Of a stretch of 62,200 bases of DNA, positions 19,301-27,991 are shown one piece after another. The translations under genes were made by a program, and so were the position numbers. The number at the start of each line of letters is the position of its first letter. Within the stretch, counting starts at the first letter, position 1. The notes under the pieces are model-generated. The model had not been told where the DNA came from. It searched no databases and worked only from the letters and a program-made list of their open reading frames with translations. The stretch is from positions 1 through 62,200 of IMG/VR virus record IMGVR_UViG_3300009130_000710. One strand, written 5' to 3'. This stretch comes from a virus.

Positions 19301-22206
19301 AACAGTTTGAAGTTATTAACAAATCCACCTAATTTAGAACCTAGTTTAAATGTGTAGTCTTGCTTTTCTTCTACAATAGCAGTTGTATCAATACCGTTAT
19401 GTGTATTAAAATATGTAATAATATCTTTTACTTGTGATGAATAATTATATAGAACCTCAAACGGACAACTCAACATCATTAATAGAAAGTTTGCGAATGG
19501 GTATTCACTGCTTCTTGTCCATGCTAACTCTACTGGTGAATTATCTCCGAATTCCCAGTCTTGGTCCATTATTGCAATTTCTTCTGGTGAAATATTACCA
19601 CCAAAGAATAAGTCTTTTGGTTCTTTTAAGAATCCATTAGAATCAATTGGCACTGGGACAGTAAGAGAATTTTGGGATATAAAGTCATTCCAGAATACTT
19701 CTGTATAATAGTTACCATGTCCTGCATATGTTTGGTCAAACCCTGATGGCTTTTGTGAAAGTTTTAAAACTCTCCAAGGCTCAATCATTGGTTTATCAGT
19801 ACCATAAATGTAGATTAACAATCCTCTCCAATGGCCACTTGCATCTTCGTTTTTTACACGATAGTTCCACGTTTTCCAATCAGTTGCATCATATATATCA
19901 TTATATAAATTATCAATGTTGTTTCTTATCATCCATTTCTTAAAGAAAGGATATAACATATATTTCTTTTCCGCATTGGAATATTCACTTTGTACATCAT
20001 ATAATCCATAGTTCATACTATCAATATTAGTACTATGTGTGTCTAATCTATTATATATTAATGTTTCAAACATCAACATAACTTTATCTATTCTGCCATT
20101 AAATTTTACAACACCCGTACCAGTTCCAACTCCTGTCGCAGTGAATATAGTACCAACGTTGCTGTCTGTGGCTCCGATTAATGTAAAATCAGTATTTCCT
20201 GTTGTTGTTATTTCGTATTCAGTTCCTATTACAATTTCGCCTGCCGCAAAAAATTCAGAATACGATGGCATCAACGACCCATCATGTCCCTGAACAAATC
20301 CTACTTCATTATCATATTCCAAGTCCACGACAATCTTTGGTTCAAATGCTGGATGGATTTTTAATGATGTAGCACTTGGTGGTATATATGTTGATTTAAT
20401 ATTTTTATATAACCTGACAAATACGGTTTCAGTACCTGATAATGGCGAAGAAAAGTCTACGGAGTTACCTGCAATAGGAATAGTATAATCTAATCCAAAT
20501 CTTTGTACTACATTATCTACTATGACCATAATATCTTCATCATTTACAATATCAGATATAAAGTTAGGCATAACTTGTTCAGATGAGCCTGGCGTTATAG
20601 TAATTTGAAGTTCTTCATAGTGTGCGAATTCTTCACCGAAATTAATCATTGTGCTATCTCTAAAGATACTAATACTTTGTTGTTTACCCAGAGATATCGT
20701 AGAAACTGCTTCTTCTAATATTTGCAAGTCTGTTTTTGTTTTACTAGCAGATGATGACAAAATATCAATCACAGTAGTAAGAATTTTATTTTTATATCCG
20801 TTATACGCATTTGATAAGAATTCAGTAGCCAAGAATGGGTCATAATCGTCACGTGTGACTGCAAAGTATGCCTCTTTAATATCAACTGTATTTCTAATAA
20901 GTACACTACCTTCATTTGCGTGTCTTAGTTTATCTGTATTATCTCCCAAGTTTCTATAATTACTAACACCGTTTGGTTTTCCTACTAAACTATTTGTAGT
21001 TTCTATAATACGTACAACATGCTCATATATTGTAGAATATGGGATATCTATATTAACATATGAAAGATTATCTACATTGTATTCTAATGCTGGTTGTAAT
21101 CTTTGAAATACTTCATCACCGTCATATATTACTTCATCTTTTGTACAATAATCTACATATACGTAACCAGTTAATTCACTAGTTGTATTAATTTTATTTG
21201 TCACATTATTGTATGTGTAATTGCCTATCTGTTTAATTCCATCTACATACAAATCGATGTCATTGACATTTTTTGCTTCTTGTAAAAGTTCTATTTGGGA
21301 CAAGTTCTCAACATTGCCCAATTCTTGTCTTAGGTTTCTATAATCAAATGTTGATGCGGTATATAGTGTTTTATATTCTGAATTATATTTGTAAGATAAG
21401 TTATCCAGTAAGTCAATATTGAAAATGAATTCACTTTGATAATCACCTGCTTTTAGTTTAGGTTGAATATCAAGTTCTTGGTCTACTGCGAATTCTGTAC
21501 CTGTTACATAATTAAATATTTTAATATCTTGTACAAACGTATTAGTACTGTCGTATGCTTTAAACTCAGGAATATCAAATTCTGTTACTGTTGCACTAGC
21601 GTCACTCAATTCAATACTGTTATCGAATTCGATAATTGGTCTTAATGCTTGTGATATTAGTGTATAATTTGCATCTGTAATCTGACTTCTAATATCGTCA
21701 TAATGATACCAAGAGTTATTAGAACTCCACCAGTCTGCATTACCTTTATCAATTGTGATATAGTGTTTATTTGTTGTAGATTGTTCTGCGCCCGCAAAGA
21801 ATCCAGGACTGACCCAGTAATACATTGCATAATTTATAAACTTATCTAAATCGATAGGCAGTTGCACTGTTTCTAAATCAGTTTTAAATAACCTACGATG
21901 GTCGTTAGTTAATGAACCTTTATTGAATAATGCATTGAATAAATCTTCATAAAAAACATTATCTGTTGCATTTACATTAGTGAACGTAGGTTCAAGACCA
22001 TAGTTCTCACGTGCAAAAGCGTGTGCAGGAAACGACAAATAAATGTCGTTTTCATTATAGATTCCTTTTTCTTTTCGCCCAACAAATGCTTTAGTCTTTT
22101 CCATTTCTCCTTGAGAGAAAGCACGGTCAAGTGTTGTTTCAACAATTGTTTCTAGTTCACTATTTTTTAAGTGTGCTGGAAGAAAATCATAAATCTTTTT
22201 TGCCAT
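13339..22206 (-). CDS. Giant baseplate-region structural protein (2,955 residues, gp7 position)
   Basis: The gene follows gp6 by 2 bp and occupies the place of T4 gene 7 (baseplate wedge, about 1,030 residues), but is nearly three times as long. The N-terminal part (DFLPAHLKN, long mixed segments with many aromatic residues) and the C-terminal part look like folded baseplate domains. Residues about 1,820-2,125 hold a run of five or so repeats of about 60 residues resembling the flagellin hook IN motif. The C-terminal 400 residues contain ETKPYHVKVRD. I see no enzyme motif. A wedge role is inferred from position and size; a separate fibre-anchoring protein is possible. Confidence 0.6.
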   Translation of the reverse strand: MAKKIYDFLPAHLKNSELETIVETTLDRAFSQGEMEKTKAFVGRKEKGIYNENDIYLSFPAHAFARENYGLEPTFTNVNATDNVFYEDLFNALFNKGSLTNDHRRLFKTDLETVQLPIDLDKFINYAMYYWVSPGFFAGAEQSTTNKHYITIDKGNADWWSSNNSWYHYDDIRSQITDANYTLISQALRPIIEFDNSIELSDASATVTEFDIPEFKAYDSTNTFVQDIKIFNYVTGTEFAVDQELDIQPKLKAGDYQSEFIFNIDLLDNLSYKYNSEYKTLYTASTFDYRNLRQELGNVENLSQIELLQEAKNVNDIDLYVDGIKQIGNYTYNNVTNKINTTSELTGYVYVDYCTKDEVIYDGDEVFQRLQPALEYNVDNLSYVNIDIPYSTIYEHVVRIIETTNSLVGKPNGVSNYRNLGDNTDKLRHANEGSVLIRNTVDIKEAYFAVTRDDYDPFLATEFLSNAYNGYKNKILTTVIDILSSSASKTKTDLQILEEAVSTISLGKQQSISIFRDSTMINFGEEFAHYEELQITITPGSSEQVMPNFISDIVNDEDIMVIVDNVVQRFGLDYTIPIAGNSVDFSSPLSGTETVFVRLYKNIKSTYIPPSATSLKIHPAFEPKIVVDLEYDNEVGFVQGHDGSLMPSYSEFFAAGEIVIGTEYEITTTGNTDFTLIGATDSNVGTIFTATGVGTGTGVVKFNGRIDKVMLMFETLIYNRLDTHSTNIDSMNYGLYDVQSEYSNAEKKYMLYPFFKKWMIRNNIDNLYNDIYDATDWKTWNYRVKNEDASGHWRGLLIYIYGTDKPMIEPWRVLKLSQKPSGFDQTYAGHGNYYTEVFWNDFISQNSLTVPVPIDSNGFLKEPKDLFFGGNISPEEIAIMDQDWEFGDNSPVELAWTRSSEYPFANFLLMMLSCPFEVLYNYSSQVKDIITYFNTHNGIDTTAIVEEKQDYTFKLGSKLGGFVNNFKLLTENNSLSNSRFTEIPEDNYNLFVHTGEPNRSEFFSALIIEKVSLDSPHPVYAFADLSNYSAGMIVLNSNDGKYYKRKSTELTTKEQSPPSATYFDYSNWTLISQPKTGKFGFRVHGYDEINPVFYSMAWDKASGEKVFSTQGDLANLQNWQQGEYYRQDSYVVYNNQPYVCLETHTATTLFDDNYSDWKAVSEWPRENRIQSNGYKKLLDDTLKTYNYGDILESIDDVTHLVMGYQEYLKAVGWDFTDLDDKGEVVDWENLLYKFLDWQAEQHQVGDFITLTPMLMSGSFSAPYGVASVRTETHKNFYRVVDASSRLIPNTEIKFYTNGDTITFRSNVPVYGMKMDISDVEHAFVVDRVDSYEDVIYNPLTHDRNLRMKIDCNRTIDWDGTLTADGYIVYDNKLIPNFDTMIAETEFYRDTLVDQGLSIINKLKASQIGYTERTYLTNHGVERESQLEFYKGFLSHKGTNSSINRILNNNSNFKDIQHENIWAFKLGSYGHIESTYTLTNDNILVSDMVSDPFLVEFDAVENPMKYKSSKRKPAIKNAGYVDSNDVNYIVKDYDGLSGLDTSNLYEGDIAWIQFDKDRDWDVARLSEIAEISYIGETNDNQLYLGLTSEIDADYLDQPIYLKISGSEIDPSIADYYLLTLDGTRDVDGTTIYEYLVFEQDFEPVIVEIDVSTTNSIYVPTSTDSGVEAIGTASNPVINVGDTLYIDGTEFVYSSATGGASGITILGSTANPVVDPGERASFVIYDNNGLVVNTNTTVIFTGTVAQTTGGFSSVYGDQITIDGATLTIDYSATNDINLESAGTTSSVLDTGNTVTIDGVTKTVADITVTGTTTSPVMSSTTPLVINGESITLTAADDLTAIIDAINAGSSTVVASNSSNQLQISTSVSKLDMSGGALIELGISSGTIYSESKLENLASELDTITDITASINIDGKLVIESSAASMVISGTALSQIGIGAGTYERNQAPTQASIVGQINALITPGVEASVTSGQIRFESINHDLEIIEVTSGAMSRLGFATTTVTVNATDNIVDDLNNQVFTSASTTAQKDDKQVKILSNEQSVVVSNIQGNPLTDIGIPTGTYSNTSTVSTSAVEFASQINSASSSIVVNISSDGRMIFTSNGTSMSFVGSDSALLTAIGLVSYYSSVTSNTNYKAMFWKSLRYTPNFGASSFNEFYSELGLNSGSLIWADEMQGEGWAVLKRSTTGSLSIHARQSEEINTDLVHRLIVKDGETFITHNLYDPLNLKMPGAIVSKLDYVSWNDPARYDYVGSVDIWLDEKVGEIWWDTDDVRFYRYNDYGDENANLQVDYVKRHWGQIVPGSTVSVKRWTKTRTLPTTVSQFNVKKYFDTELDKEITEYFYWDTSNDIAEELAVLISTGQIKNKFIPVGPTSILISNNAYLYGEETIKIAVEYRSVVNPGNTKVSSDWELIGENTDTKVLPMLVNDMTESLANIKVPNIFADDLDSTQLADVNNAIVNVSWIEDLTINDIVVTLNSSIVPAKHISINGSNLQVNQQYTMVEGDILRVYQVDEKTDNWFTNLSQARITFATFMNSKLANKLLRTTYSKYDQYINDNEFIFGLTDWYLNENYKDIKQFSYLSTTRNFDMLKEYKQGTKSFKIQLPTHNEYYFEDNDALRLVNRSDGSLKLSFQNIVYPDANYTTYYNNAIGIQIYEFMNMLNTFETDKFINETFFAMINYLFTEKSYPDWIFKTSYIDLKLYNRDLRQYAVYQRDSEEDTIEYINETKPYHVKVRDIERIYSTNETANTKTSVEERMNITLNFGNNSRYEDQTLDGGDYEIISEPENLDEIGDGTWEQGTLLRNRYTPTASTTGFDTGLVRSGYLDAAVLRLQTYNGDITGGIGANTIDNTKFYVYDKLGRGYSIDVIDSDTLSSFNGTTLVVNTASKFKTASGTDKKIIAVERPNSSQIEFMMYDTKENTSLTISDRTLYNGLGYEFETGSKVYILGTPLQIVLHDLV
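15830..16750 (-). repeat. Tandem ~60-residue repeats resembling flagellin hook IN motifs
   Basis: Within the giant gene, successive units end in ELGISSGTI, QIGIGAGTY, RLGFATTT, DIGIPTGTY and AIGLVSYY at a spacing of about 58-62 residues. Each has an internal INA-type helix followed by a GKLVIxS or GRMIFTS strand. Units are diverged at the protein level, so this is an old repeat and not a recent DNA duplication. Confidence 0.7.
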
Positions 22207-22208
22207 CT

Positions 22209-25200
22209 TTATTCGCCTTGTAATTCAGATTGTGATAATTGCTTAATAATCGATACATCATTTGATGTAGTGACCGACATGAATATCTCATTCAGTTCAC
22301 TAGAGATACTTAGCAATTTTGTAAATGTGTTTCCTGAGTATTTAGGTGTAATCACAACACTCGAAATGTAGTCGCCTAATTCTTTATGCAAATATGCCGC
22401 AAGTTCAGAAAAGTAGAATGTCGCACCGAAATCCCAGTTATCAATTGAAAAATATTCATTAACTTTGCTTGATACCATTGCTTTTGTTTCGCTATCGGTA
22501 TATCCAGAACCTAATTTCTTAATTACTTTAAATACTGCTTGGTTTTCTGGTTCAGCATAAGTTCCGAATAGATACTTAAACTGTACTGGAATATAACTAA
22601 TGTGGTCTGAAATTGATGCTTTACTTTCAATGCTAGCCATCGTTTGTGACAGTTCATAACTATTAGGTGCAACAGGTAACGCTCTTGTAAAGTTACTTGC
22701 TATCCAACTATTAACATTTCTGACATAATCCGATGATAATACATACACATCGACAATATTACTTGTGCTTGGGTCAATTCGTTTATCGGTGTCTGCATAA
22801 TGGTCCCATCTGAAACTCATAAACACATCTTTAGAAAATGATATGCCTTCCACAACTCTATATGTAACACCAGAAGTTGTCATAGAACCATCAGCATTAA
22901 TTGTTTTCTGTGTTAACAATAACCAACCATCGCCTAATCTTATATACCATTCTGTATTAGTTGTGTTATACCACAACGTAGCAGTCAATGGAAGAGAAAT
23001 ATCCGGTAATGAGCCTGTTCCAGGAGTTGCAAAAGCAATACGGGATGCACGTTCATATACTATATTGTTTTCTGAGAATTCTTCTAACACCATACTATTA
23101 TTATTAGTAATGTCAAGCATCGCATATGGGTAGTTATTTACATTAAATGTTAATAATTTTACTTTGGTATTGTCTACATAACCTTCTGGAGTAAGATATT
23201 GGTCATATATATAACTTGCATCTGTGTCATATGTAGTTGTTTCAATCTTGTTGACAATTGATAAATCTAATGATGCTTTTACTTTAACACCGAAGCCAAC
23301 AAGTGTCGTTGTCCCCGATGCATCTCCTATGTATGCATCAAGTAACGTGCCTACTCCTGGGTCAATTGTCCAGAAGACAACTTTATAATTATTGCCACCC
23401 TGACCTGTTACTGTCGTATGCTTTGCGTCAACGATTGCCTGTGTTGATGAATCTTTAAGAATTAAGTTGTCGGTAGTCAACGCAGTTGAACTAACTAAAT
23501 CTAATTCTGCATATGCCCATTGCTTAAAGTATATATCGGTGTCTAAACTGTCAATTCGTGGGTCCCATGCCGGCAAAGTAAATGTATACTGATTGCCTAC
23601 AACTGATACCACATATTCCCATTGTACACCTGGGTCACCTATTGCCGCTGATTGTCTGCCCGCCGGAGTGTCACCTCCCGGTAACTCATCACTATCCAAG
23701 AATGCAAAGTTCTTGTCAATTTGTTGTTGACTAAAATACGTTGTTGAAACATGACCTTTGAATCCACGTGATACTAAACCTGTATCAGTCATTGTGGTAT
23801 ACGATGAGTTTGCATTAGCCCAATCACCATCAGTATTAATCAAAATTTGTGTTCCGTCAGATAACGCATATTCAGTTGTGCTTGTTGTTTGTACATCATC
23901 TGCAATAGAAGATAACGATGAAATATAATCTGTAATATTATCTACTGCTAGTTCTAATTTAAATTCTGGGCTTGCTCCGATAATATTATCTGGGCTTGCA
24001 GGAGATATGATTTCTGTAGAAGTGTCGATTGGGTATTCTATTCCTTCTGGAGTTACTAACCAATGCGATGTAGATACATTTGAAACTGTTGGGTTATCAT
24101 TATCTGTTGGTGCTAAATCATAAAACTTGTAGTTTGCATCTGCTCCTGTATGTTTAAATTCAGCATCAAATGTAGCACCACCTGAGCCGTCATCTGCGTA
24201 ATTAGATATTGTAGTATAACCGATAGTTACATCTCCCTCAACAGTTGTAGAGGGCTGAATAGATGTTATACCTTCAGAGCCTTTGTAGTTTATTAAAACT
24301 AAATCACGTTCTGCAAGATTAGTTTCGTTATCAATCACCATAGTATTATTACTGTAGTAAAATTTAACTTGGTCACGACTTTCGAATGCAATATTTTTGC
24401 CAGGAATAGTAGCAAGGTATTCTGATTCCATGTCCCTTAGGCCTGACGTATATGTAAATGTAACTTGAATATCGGCTGAACCACCTGCTAATGCCCAGCC
24501 CCAAACACCACCCACATATGTATAGTATAGCGTAAATGTAGACACTCCATTATTAATTTGTGTTTTAATTGCAGTAATTTCACTCTCTGTAAATTTAGTT
24601 CTAAATCCTCTGATTATTGTTTTAATAGTTCCATCTTCTGGGATATATTCATTGAGAGTATATGGTGATGAAGAATCTGTTATTTTTGTCCAAATTTCTT
24701 CTCCACTTGTTGTTAACAATTTTAAATAGTCACCGTCGTATAATGTATCAGTTAGAAGTGGTGCATTTATTTGCATAGAATTCGTTGTACCAACAGTGTA
24801 TGCTACATCGACATCTTCAAGTGTCACTGTTGCTGAATTTTTGTTTGTGTGATAGTATTTGTTTATTAAACTAGGGTGCTTAATTGCTTTTACTAGAACA
24901 TTACGAATAAAGTTATCACTGTCGCCACTTAACTTGTTAAAACTTAAAGACATTTTAGTAATTTCATCTTCAACAAATACACTTCCGTCTGTACCAGTAA
25001 CACTCAAATTTGAGTGGTGCCCAGTTATATCATCCATTTCAAAGAAACGAGAGGCACCCGCAAAAGTTGTATTAACTGCTTTAATTTTTCTAACAACATT
25101 GTTTCCTAATGTAAGAGGATACACATTGTAGTCTTGTGCGTTAACCATTCTATCTTGCGCATAATAACTTCTAGGTGCAACACGTCTTACACTTGCGTAT

Positions 25201-26435
25201 GTCTCGCCTGCATAGTTTTCACCAAAATCTTTTGTACTTGATACAGTTAGTGACAATCTATAAGTTCTTCCGTCTGCGCCCACATATGGTATTGTAATTA
25301 GTTTCTCTTTAACGTCATCTGCATTTACTGAAAAGTTTTCATTATCAGCCTGACGATACCAAACACGATAATTGCCAAAAGCCGCGTTTCCGAAAACGCC
25401 ATCAGGATAATGCAAAGATACTGCGTTGTTATCTAATGTTGTTACGTTTACGATATCACCATTGCCATTTCGCAATGAATTAAATATTGCTGTTTCTCTT
25501 GTATCATTATCAACTTTAGTCACACTAGAACTATATTCACCTAAGTTATTAATCTTTTGAACCCATACATCTGAGTTAGAAACATTATCAATGTCGATAG
25601 GTTCAACTCTGTTTGACATCTTAGTATTATATTGAAAATCTTTATATGCCAATGTTCCTGCTTTTGCAAACACAAAGAAGCCAGTTCTGTCTGATGCCGG
25701 TCCTAAATTGTCATTACGATTAATAATAGTAAAGTTTTTATTAGGATTAGGTTCTGCTTCAACAACTTTGTTATCGACAAATTCAGTACGAACAGTATCA
25801 AAAGTTCTGGAGCCACCATCAATATTTGCATTGAAGGTATACGTCACTGCTTTTGTGTTAACATCTTCGTTGATTTCATACGAATAATGTTCTACATTTG
25901 CTACAGTTAATGATGCGTTTGGATTTTGAATTTTTGTTGTCCCAGCAAAAGATGAATTAATAATATTGATAAAATCTTCATACCAATCAACATTGTTTGC
26001 ATCGTTCCAATTGATAATACTACCAGCGAGAGAGTTGCCTTCATTATCGTATACGTCTTCATTTGTTGATATGCTTGTGATTTTCATAAATCCTTTTGCA
26101 TTGATAGGTCGTGTCTTATTATAACCTAAAGTCTTTGCCATCTGTAGAATACTTGCTCTACGTTCTGCTAAGTCTAAGAAATTCTCACGTGTGTTCATGT
26201 CCAATCTGAACGATAAACTGTGTCCTAAGTATGCAACTAAGTCGAGGATTGCTATAAATTCCGAACTTGCAATAAAGTCATTAAATTTTTCTGGGTATGT
26301 TTGCTTCGTGTATGCTAGTAACGCCTCTCTGACTGTATCAAAGTCATACGCTTTTAAACTAACATTTGTGAATGCAGTATAGACTGCTGTCCAACTTTCA
26401 CTTGCAAATAAATTGTCCACTCTGTCTTGGCTCAT
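22209..26435 (-). CDS. gp6: Baseplate wedge protein gp6
   Basis: A 1,408-residue protein starting one base after gp25. The N-terminus (about residues 1-130) with YPEKFNDFIASSEFIAILD, an LGHSLSFRLDMNTRENFLD-like stretch and an AERRASILQMAKTLGY helix is characteristic of T4 gp6-like proteins. The C-terminus again looks like gp6 (SSKVNEYFSIDNWDFGATF). T4 gp6 has 660 residues; here several hundred beta-rich residues are inserted in the middle. gp6 dimers form the continuous inner ring of the baseplate and join wedges around the hub. Gene order gp25-gp6-giant matches T4 25 and 6-7. Confidence 0.88.
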   Translation of the reverse strand: MSQDRVDNLFASESWTAVYTAFTNVSLKAYDFDTVREALLAYTKQTYPEKFNDFIASSEFIAILDLVAYLGHSLSFRLDMNTRENFLDLAERRASILQMAKTLGYNKTRPINAKGFMKITSISTNEDVYDNEGNSLAGSIINWNDANNVDWYEDFINIINSSFAGTTKIQNPNASLTVANVEHYSYEINEDVNTKAVTYTFNANIDGGSRTFDTVRTEFVDNKVVEAEPNPNKNFTIINRNDNLGPASDRTGFFVFAKAGTLAYKDFQYNTKMSNRVEPIDIDNVSNSDVWVQKINNLGEYSSSVTKVDNDTRETAIFNSLRNGNGDIVNVTTLDNNAVSLHYPDGVFGNAAFGNYRVWYRQADNENFSVNADDVKEKLITIPYVGADGRTYRLSLTVSSTKDFGENYAGETYASVRRVAPRSYYAQDRMVNAQDYNVYPLTLGNNVVRKIKAVNTTFAGASRFFEMDDITGHHSNLSVTGTDGSVFVEDEITKMSLSFNKLSGDSDNFIRNVLVKAIKHPSLINKYYHTNKNSATVTLEDVDVAYTVGTTNSMQINAPLLTDTLYDGDYLKLLTTSGEEIWTKITDSSSPYTLNEYIPEDGTIKTIIRGFRTKFTESEITAIKTQINNGVSTFTLYYTYVGGVWGWALAGGSADIQVTFTYTSGLRDMESEYLATIPGKNIAFESRDQVKFYYSNNTMVIDNETNLAERDLVLINYKGSEGITSIQPSTTVEGDVTIGYTTISNYADDGSGGATFDAEFKHTGADANYKFYDLAPTDNDNPTVSNVSTSHWLVTPEGIEYPIDTSTEIISPASPDNIIGASPEFKLELAVDNITDYISSLSSIADDVQTTSTTEYALSDGTQILINTDGDWANANSSYTTMTDTGLVSRGFKGHVSTTYFSQQQIDKNFAFLDSDELPGGDTPAGRQSAAIGDPGVQWEYVVSVVGNQYTFTLPAWDPRIDSLDTDIYFKQWAYAELDLVSSTALTTDNLILKDSSTQAIVDAKHTTVTGQGGNNYKVVFWTIDPGVGTLLDAYIGDASGTTTLVGFGVKVKASLDLSIVNKIETTTYDTDASYIYDQYLTPEGYVDNTKVKLLTFNVNNYPYAMLDITNNNSMVLEEFSENNIVYERASRIAFATPGTGSLPDISLPLTATLWYNTTNTEWYIRLGDGWLLLTQKTINADGSMTTSGVTYRVVEGISFSKDVFMSFRWDHYADTDKRIDPSTSNIVDVYVLSSDYVRNVNSWIASNFTRALPVAPNSYELSQTMASIESKASISDHISYIPVQFKYLFGTYAEPENQAVFKVIKKLGSGYTDSETKAMVSSKVNEYFSIDNWDFGATFYFSELAAYLHKELGDYISSVVITPKYSGNTFTKLLSISSELNEIFMSVTTSNDVSIIKQLSQSELQGE

Positions 26436-26436
26436 T

Positions 26437-26793
26437 TTATTCTCTCTCTAAATCTATGTTTAAATCTACCTCAGTATTTGATGGTAGAATACTAATTCTA
26501 AGTGATGCATTTACTCGGTGTCCGCTATCGCTTACTGCAATGCTTGTCAAGTTGCATCGTGGGTCATCATTGACAATATTTGTCAAATCTTCTTCTATTA
26601 ACTCTGTAACTTCAGGAGTAAGTGGTTCGAATATCATATCATGTATAATTGAACCATATGTCGGCAACATTACTCTTTCGCCTTTGCGAGTCATAATGTG
26701 ATTCATTAAGTCTTCAACAACCAAATCATTTCCTGTTAGAATATGATTGATTGCTTTTTTGTTCTTGGTACTAAAACCTGTAAATTTTGCCAT
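26437..26793 (-). CDS. gp25: Baseplate wedge protein gp25
   Basis: A 118-residue protein of the gp25/GPW lysozyme-like fold family (structural, not enzymatic). It has the typical features: an N-terminal disordered start, IMTRKGERVMLPTYG in the region that is usually GER-xxxPxxG, and IIHDMIFEPLT. In contractile tails gp25 joins gp6 and gp53 and seeds sheath assembly. It is the first gene of a minus-strand late run, about 35 bp behind a GATAAATA late promoter. Confidence 0.95.
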   Translation of the reverse strand: MAKFTGFSTKNKKAINHILTGNDLVVEDLMNHIMTRKGERVMLPTYGSIIHDMIFEPLTPEVTELIEEDLTNIVNDDPRCNLTSIAVSDSGHRVNASLRISILPSNTEVDLNIDLERE

Positions 26794-26828
26794 AACTTAT
26801 TCTCTCTGTAGTTATTTTCTATTAAGAG

Positions 26829-26862
26829 TATTTATCACTGCATAAACTTCGAAGTTTTGGAA
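26829..26862 (-). promoter_or_regulatory. Late promoter with upstream palindromic element
   Basis: GATAAATA (26,836-26,829, minus) precedes gp25. Exactly 5 nt further upstream lies a palindrome-centred element (26,842-26,862) whose core AAACTTCGAAGTTT is a perfect inverted repeat. The same element with the same 5-nt spacing occurs at 37,226-37,246 and 44,869-44,889. Confidence 0.7.
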
Positions 26863-26870
26863 ACAGACAC

Positions 26871-26899
26871 TTGACAAGACTATTTTTTAATGATATAAT
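26871..26899 (+). promoter_or_regulatory. Perfect-consensus sigma-70 promoter
   Basis: TTGACA (26,871-26,876), 17-nt spacer and TATAAT (26,894-26,899) on the plus strand. Both boxes are exact consensus. It drives the short plus-strand island that ends in clpP and lies back to back with the late promoter of gp25. Confidence 0.92.
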
Positions 26900-26924
26900 A
26901 ATAAGCATAACATAGGAGAATATT

Positions 26925-27227
26925 GTGGCAAAAGAAGTACAACTAGAGTTATTTCCAGAACTAGCAAAAGAAAGAGATTGGCTATTTCCAAATGAATGGG
27001 CTGTCACACACGAATATACACACGAAGAAGTGCTAGATTTTGCAAACTTTCAACATTACGATGATGTAGAGATTACGAAATACTCATTTGAAACAGACCC
27101 AGAGTTATTGATTGCACAAGAAACTATTAGATTGCAAGAACTAACTATAGAAAATTTGAAAGAAAAAATAAGTTCACTTGAAGAACAATTAAAAAGCAAA
27201 GTACATCCAAACAGAATTAGATTTTAA
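26925..27227 (+). CDS. Unknown 100-residue early protein
   Basis: Not recognised. It starts at GTG 26,925 behind AGGAG (26,914-26,918), directly downstream of the consensus promoter. The N-terminal part is acidic and aromatic (LELFPELAKERDWLFP); the C-terminal 35 residues form a predicted coiled coil (heptad-like LQELTIENLKEKISSLEEQL). There is no membrane segment. Its place as first gene of an early island suggests host-takeover or adaptor function, which is only a guess. The next gene starts at the stop (TAATG). Confidence 0.75.
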   Translation: MAKEVQLELFPELAKERDWLFPNEWAVTHEYTHEEVLDFANFQHYDDVEITKYSFETDPELLIAQETIRLQELTIENLKEKISSLEEQLKSKVHPNRIRF

Positions 27228-27991
27228 TGAAAGTAGGAATTGTTGGTTCTAGTTACAGTGTAGGTATGCACTACAACCCCGATGGTGGTGACCCATTAGC
27301 GTTGCCATTTGAGAAGTGGTTGTATGAACATACTGATGGTATAGAATTCTTTAACAGCGCATGTGCTGGTAAGGGAAGTGAATTATACCTCAACAAACTA
27401 GTCTATTTAAAAGAAAAACACGATATTGATGCAATGCTTATCGAATTTGCTTGGCATAGGTCTAGTTTAAACTTTAGAGTGATGCAGGACTCATATACTC
27501 AAATTGAAACTGAAACTGATTTATCTGTAATTGAAGACGATGTATACCGAGATAGTGCAAGTGCATGGGAGTACCTGCGTTCAATAACACAACCAATGAA
27601 TGAACCAACATTTGCAGTGGGAAATGATTTTGAAACATGGAAATCTGTACAATGGAATATAACTGCTATTAAAAACTCACAACAATTTTGGGGATTACTA
27701 GACACATTACAAACAATTAATCTATGTAATATGCTAGGAGTCAAGCCAATATTATGGAGTTTTTTTGCACACTTAGAAGATTTCCCAAGTTTTGAAAATC
27801 TAAAATCTAAAACTGAATGGATTCAGTTTGATAATAAAAGCAATGCAACTGCGTACTATACAAATAAATATAGTAAGGAAGCAATACTATGCGACCATAC
27901 ACATTTTAATGATGAAACAAATAATGAAATGATTAGAGATTTCATTGCACCGAAGTTAACTACAATAAAGGAACAATTATGCCTAACCTAG
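27227..27991 (+). CDS. SGNH-hydrolase-like protein
   Basis: A 254-residue protein beginning [11 protein letters not shown], where a serine follows a hydrophobic strand as in block I of SGNH/GDSL esterases, with a later CAGKGSELY (glycine block) and a C-terminal DHTHFN (D-x-x-H) that would supply the catalytic Asp and His. By family it would cleave an ester or acetyl group, for example on a carbohydrate. The match is by motif only and the oxyanion Asn of block III is not clear. It overlaps clpP by 13 nt and is the middle gene of the early island. Confidence 0.55.
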   Translation: MKVGIVGSSYSVGMHYNPDGGDPLALPFEKWLYEHTDGIEFFNSACAGKGSELYLNKLVYLKEKHDIDAMLIEFAWHRSSLNFRVMQDSYTQIETETDLSVIEDDVYRDSASAWEYLRSITQPMNEPTFAVGNDFETWKSVQWNITAIKNSQQFWGLLDTLQTINLCNMLGVKPILWSFFAHLEDFPSFENLKSKTEWIQFDNKSNATAYYTNKYSKEAILCDHTHFNDETNNEMIRDFIAPKLTTIKEQLCLT

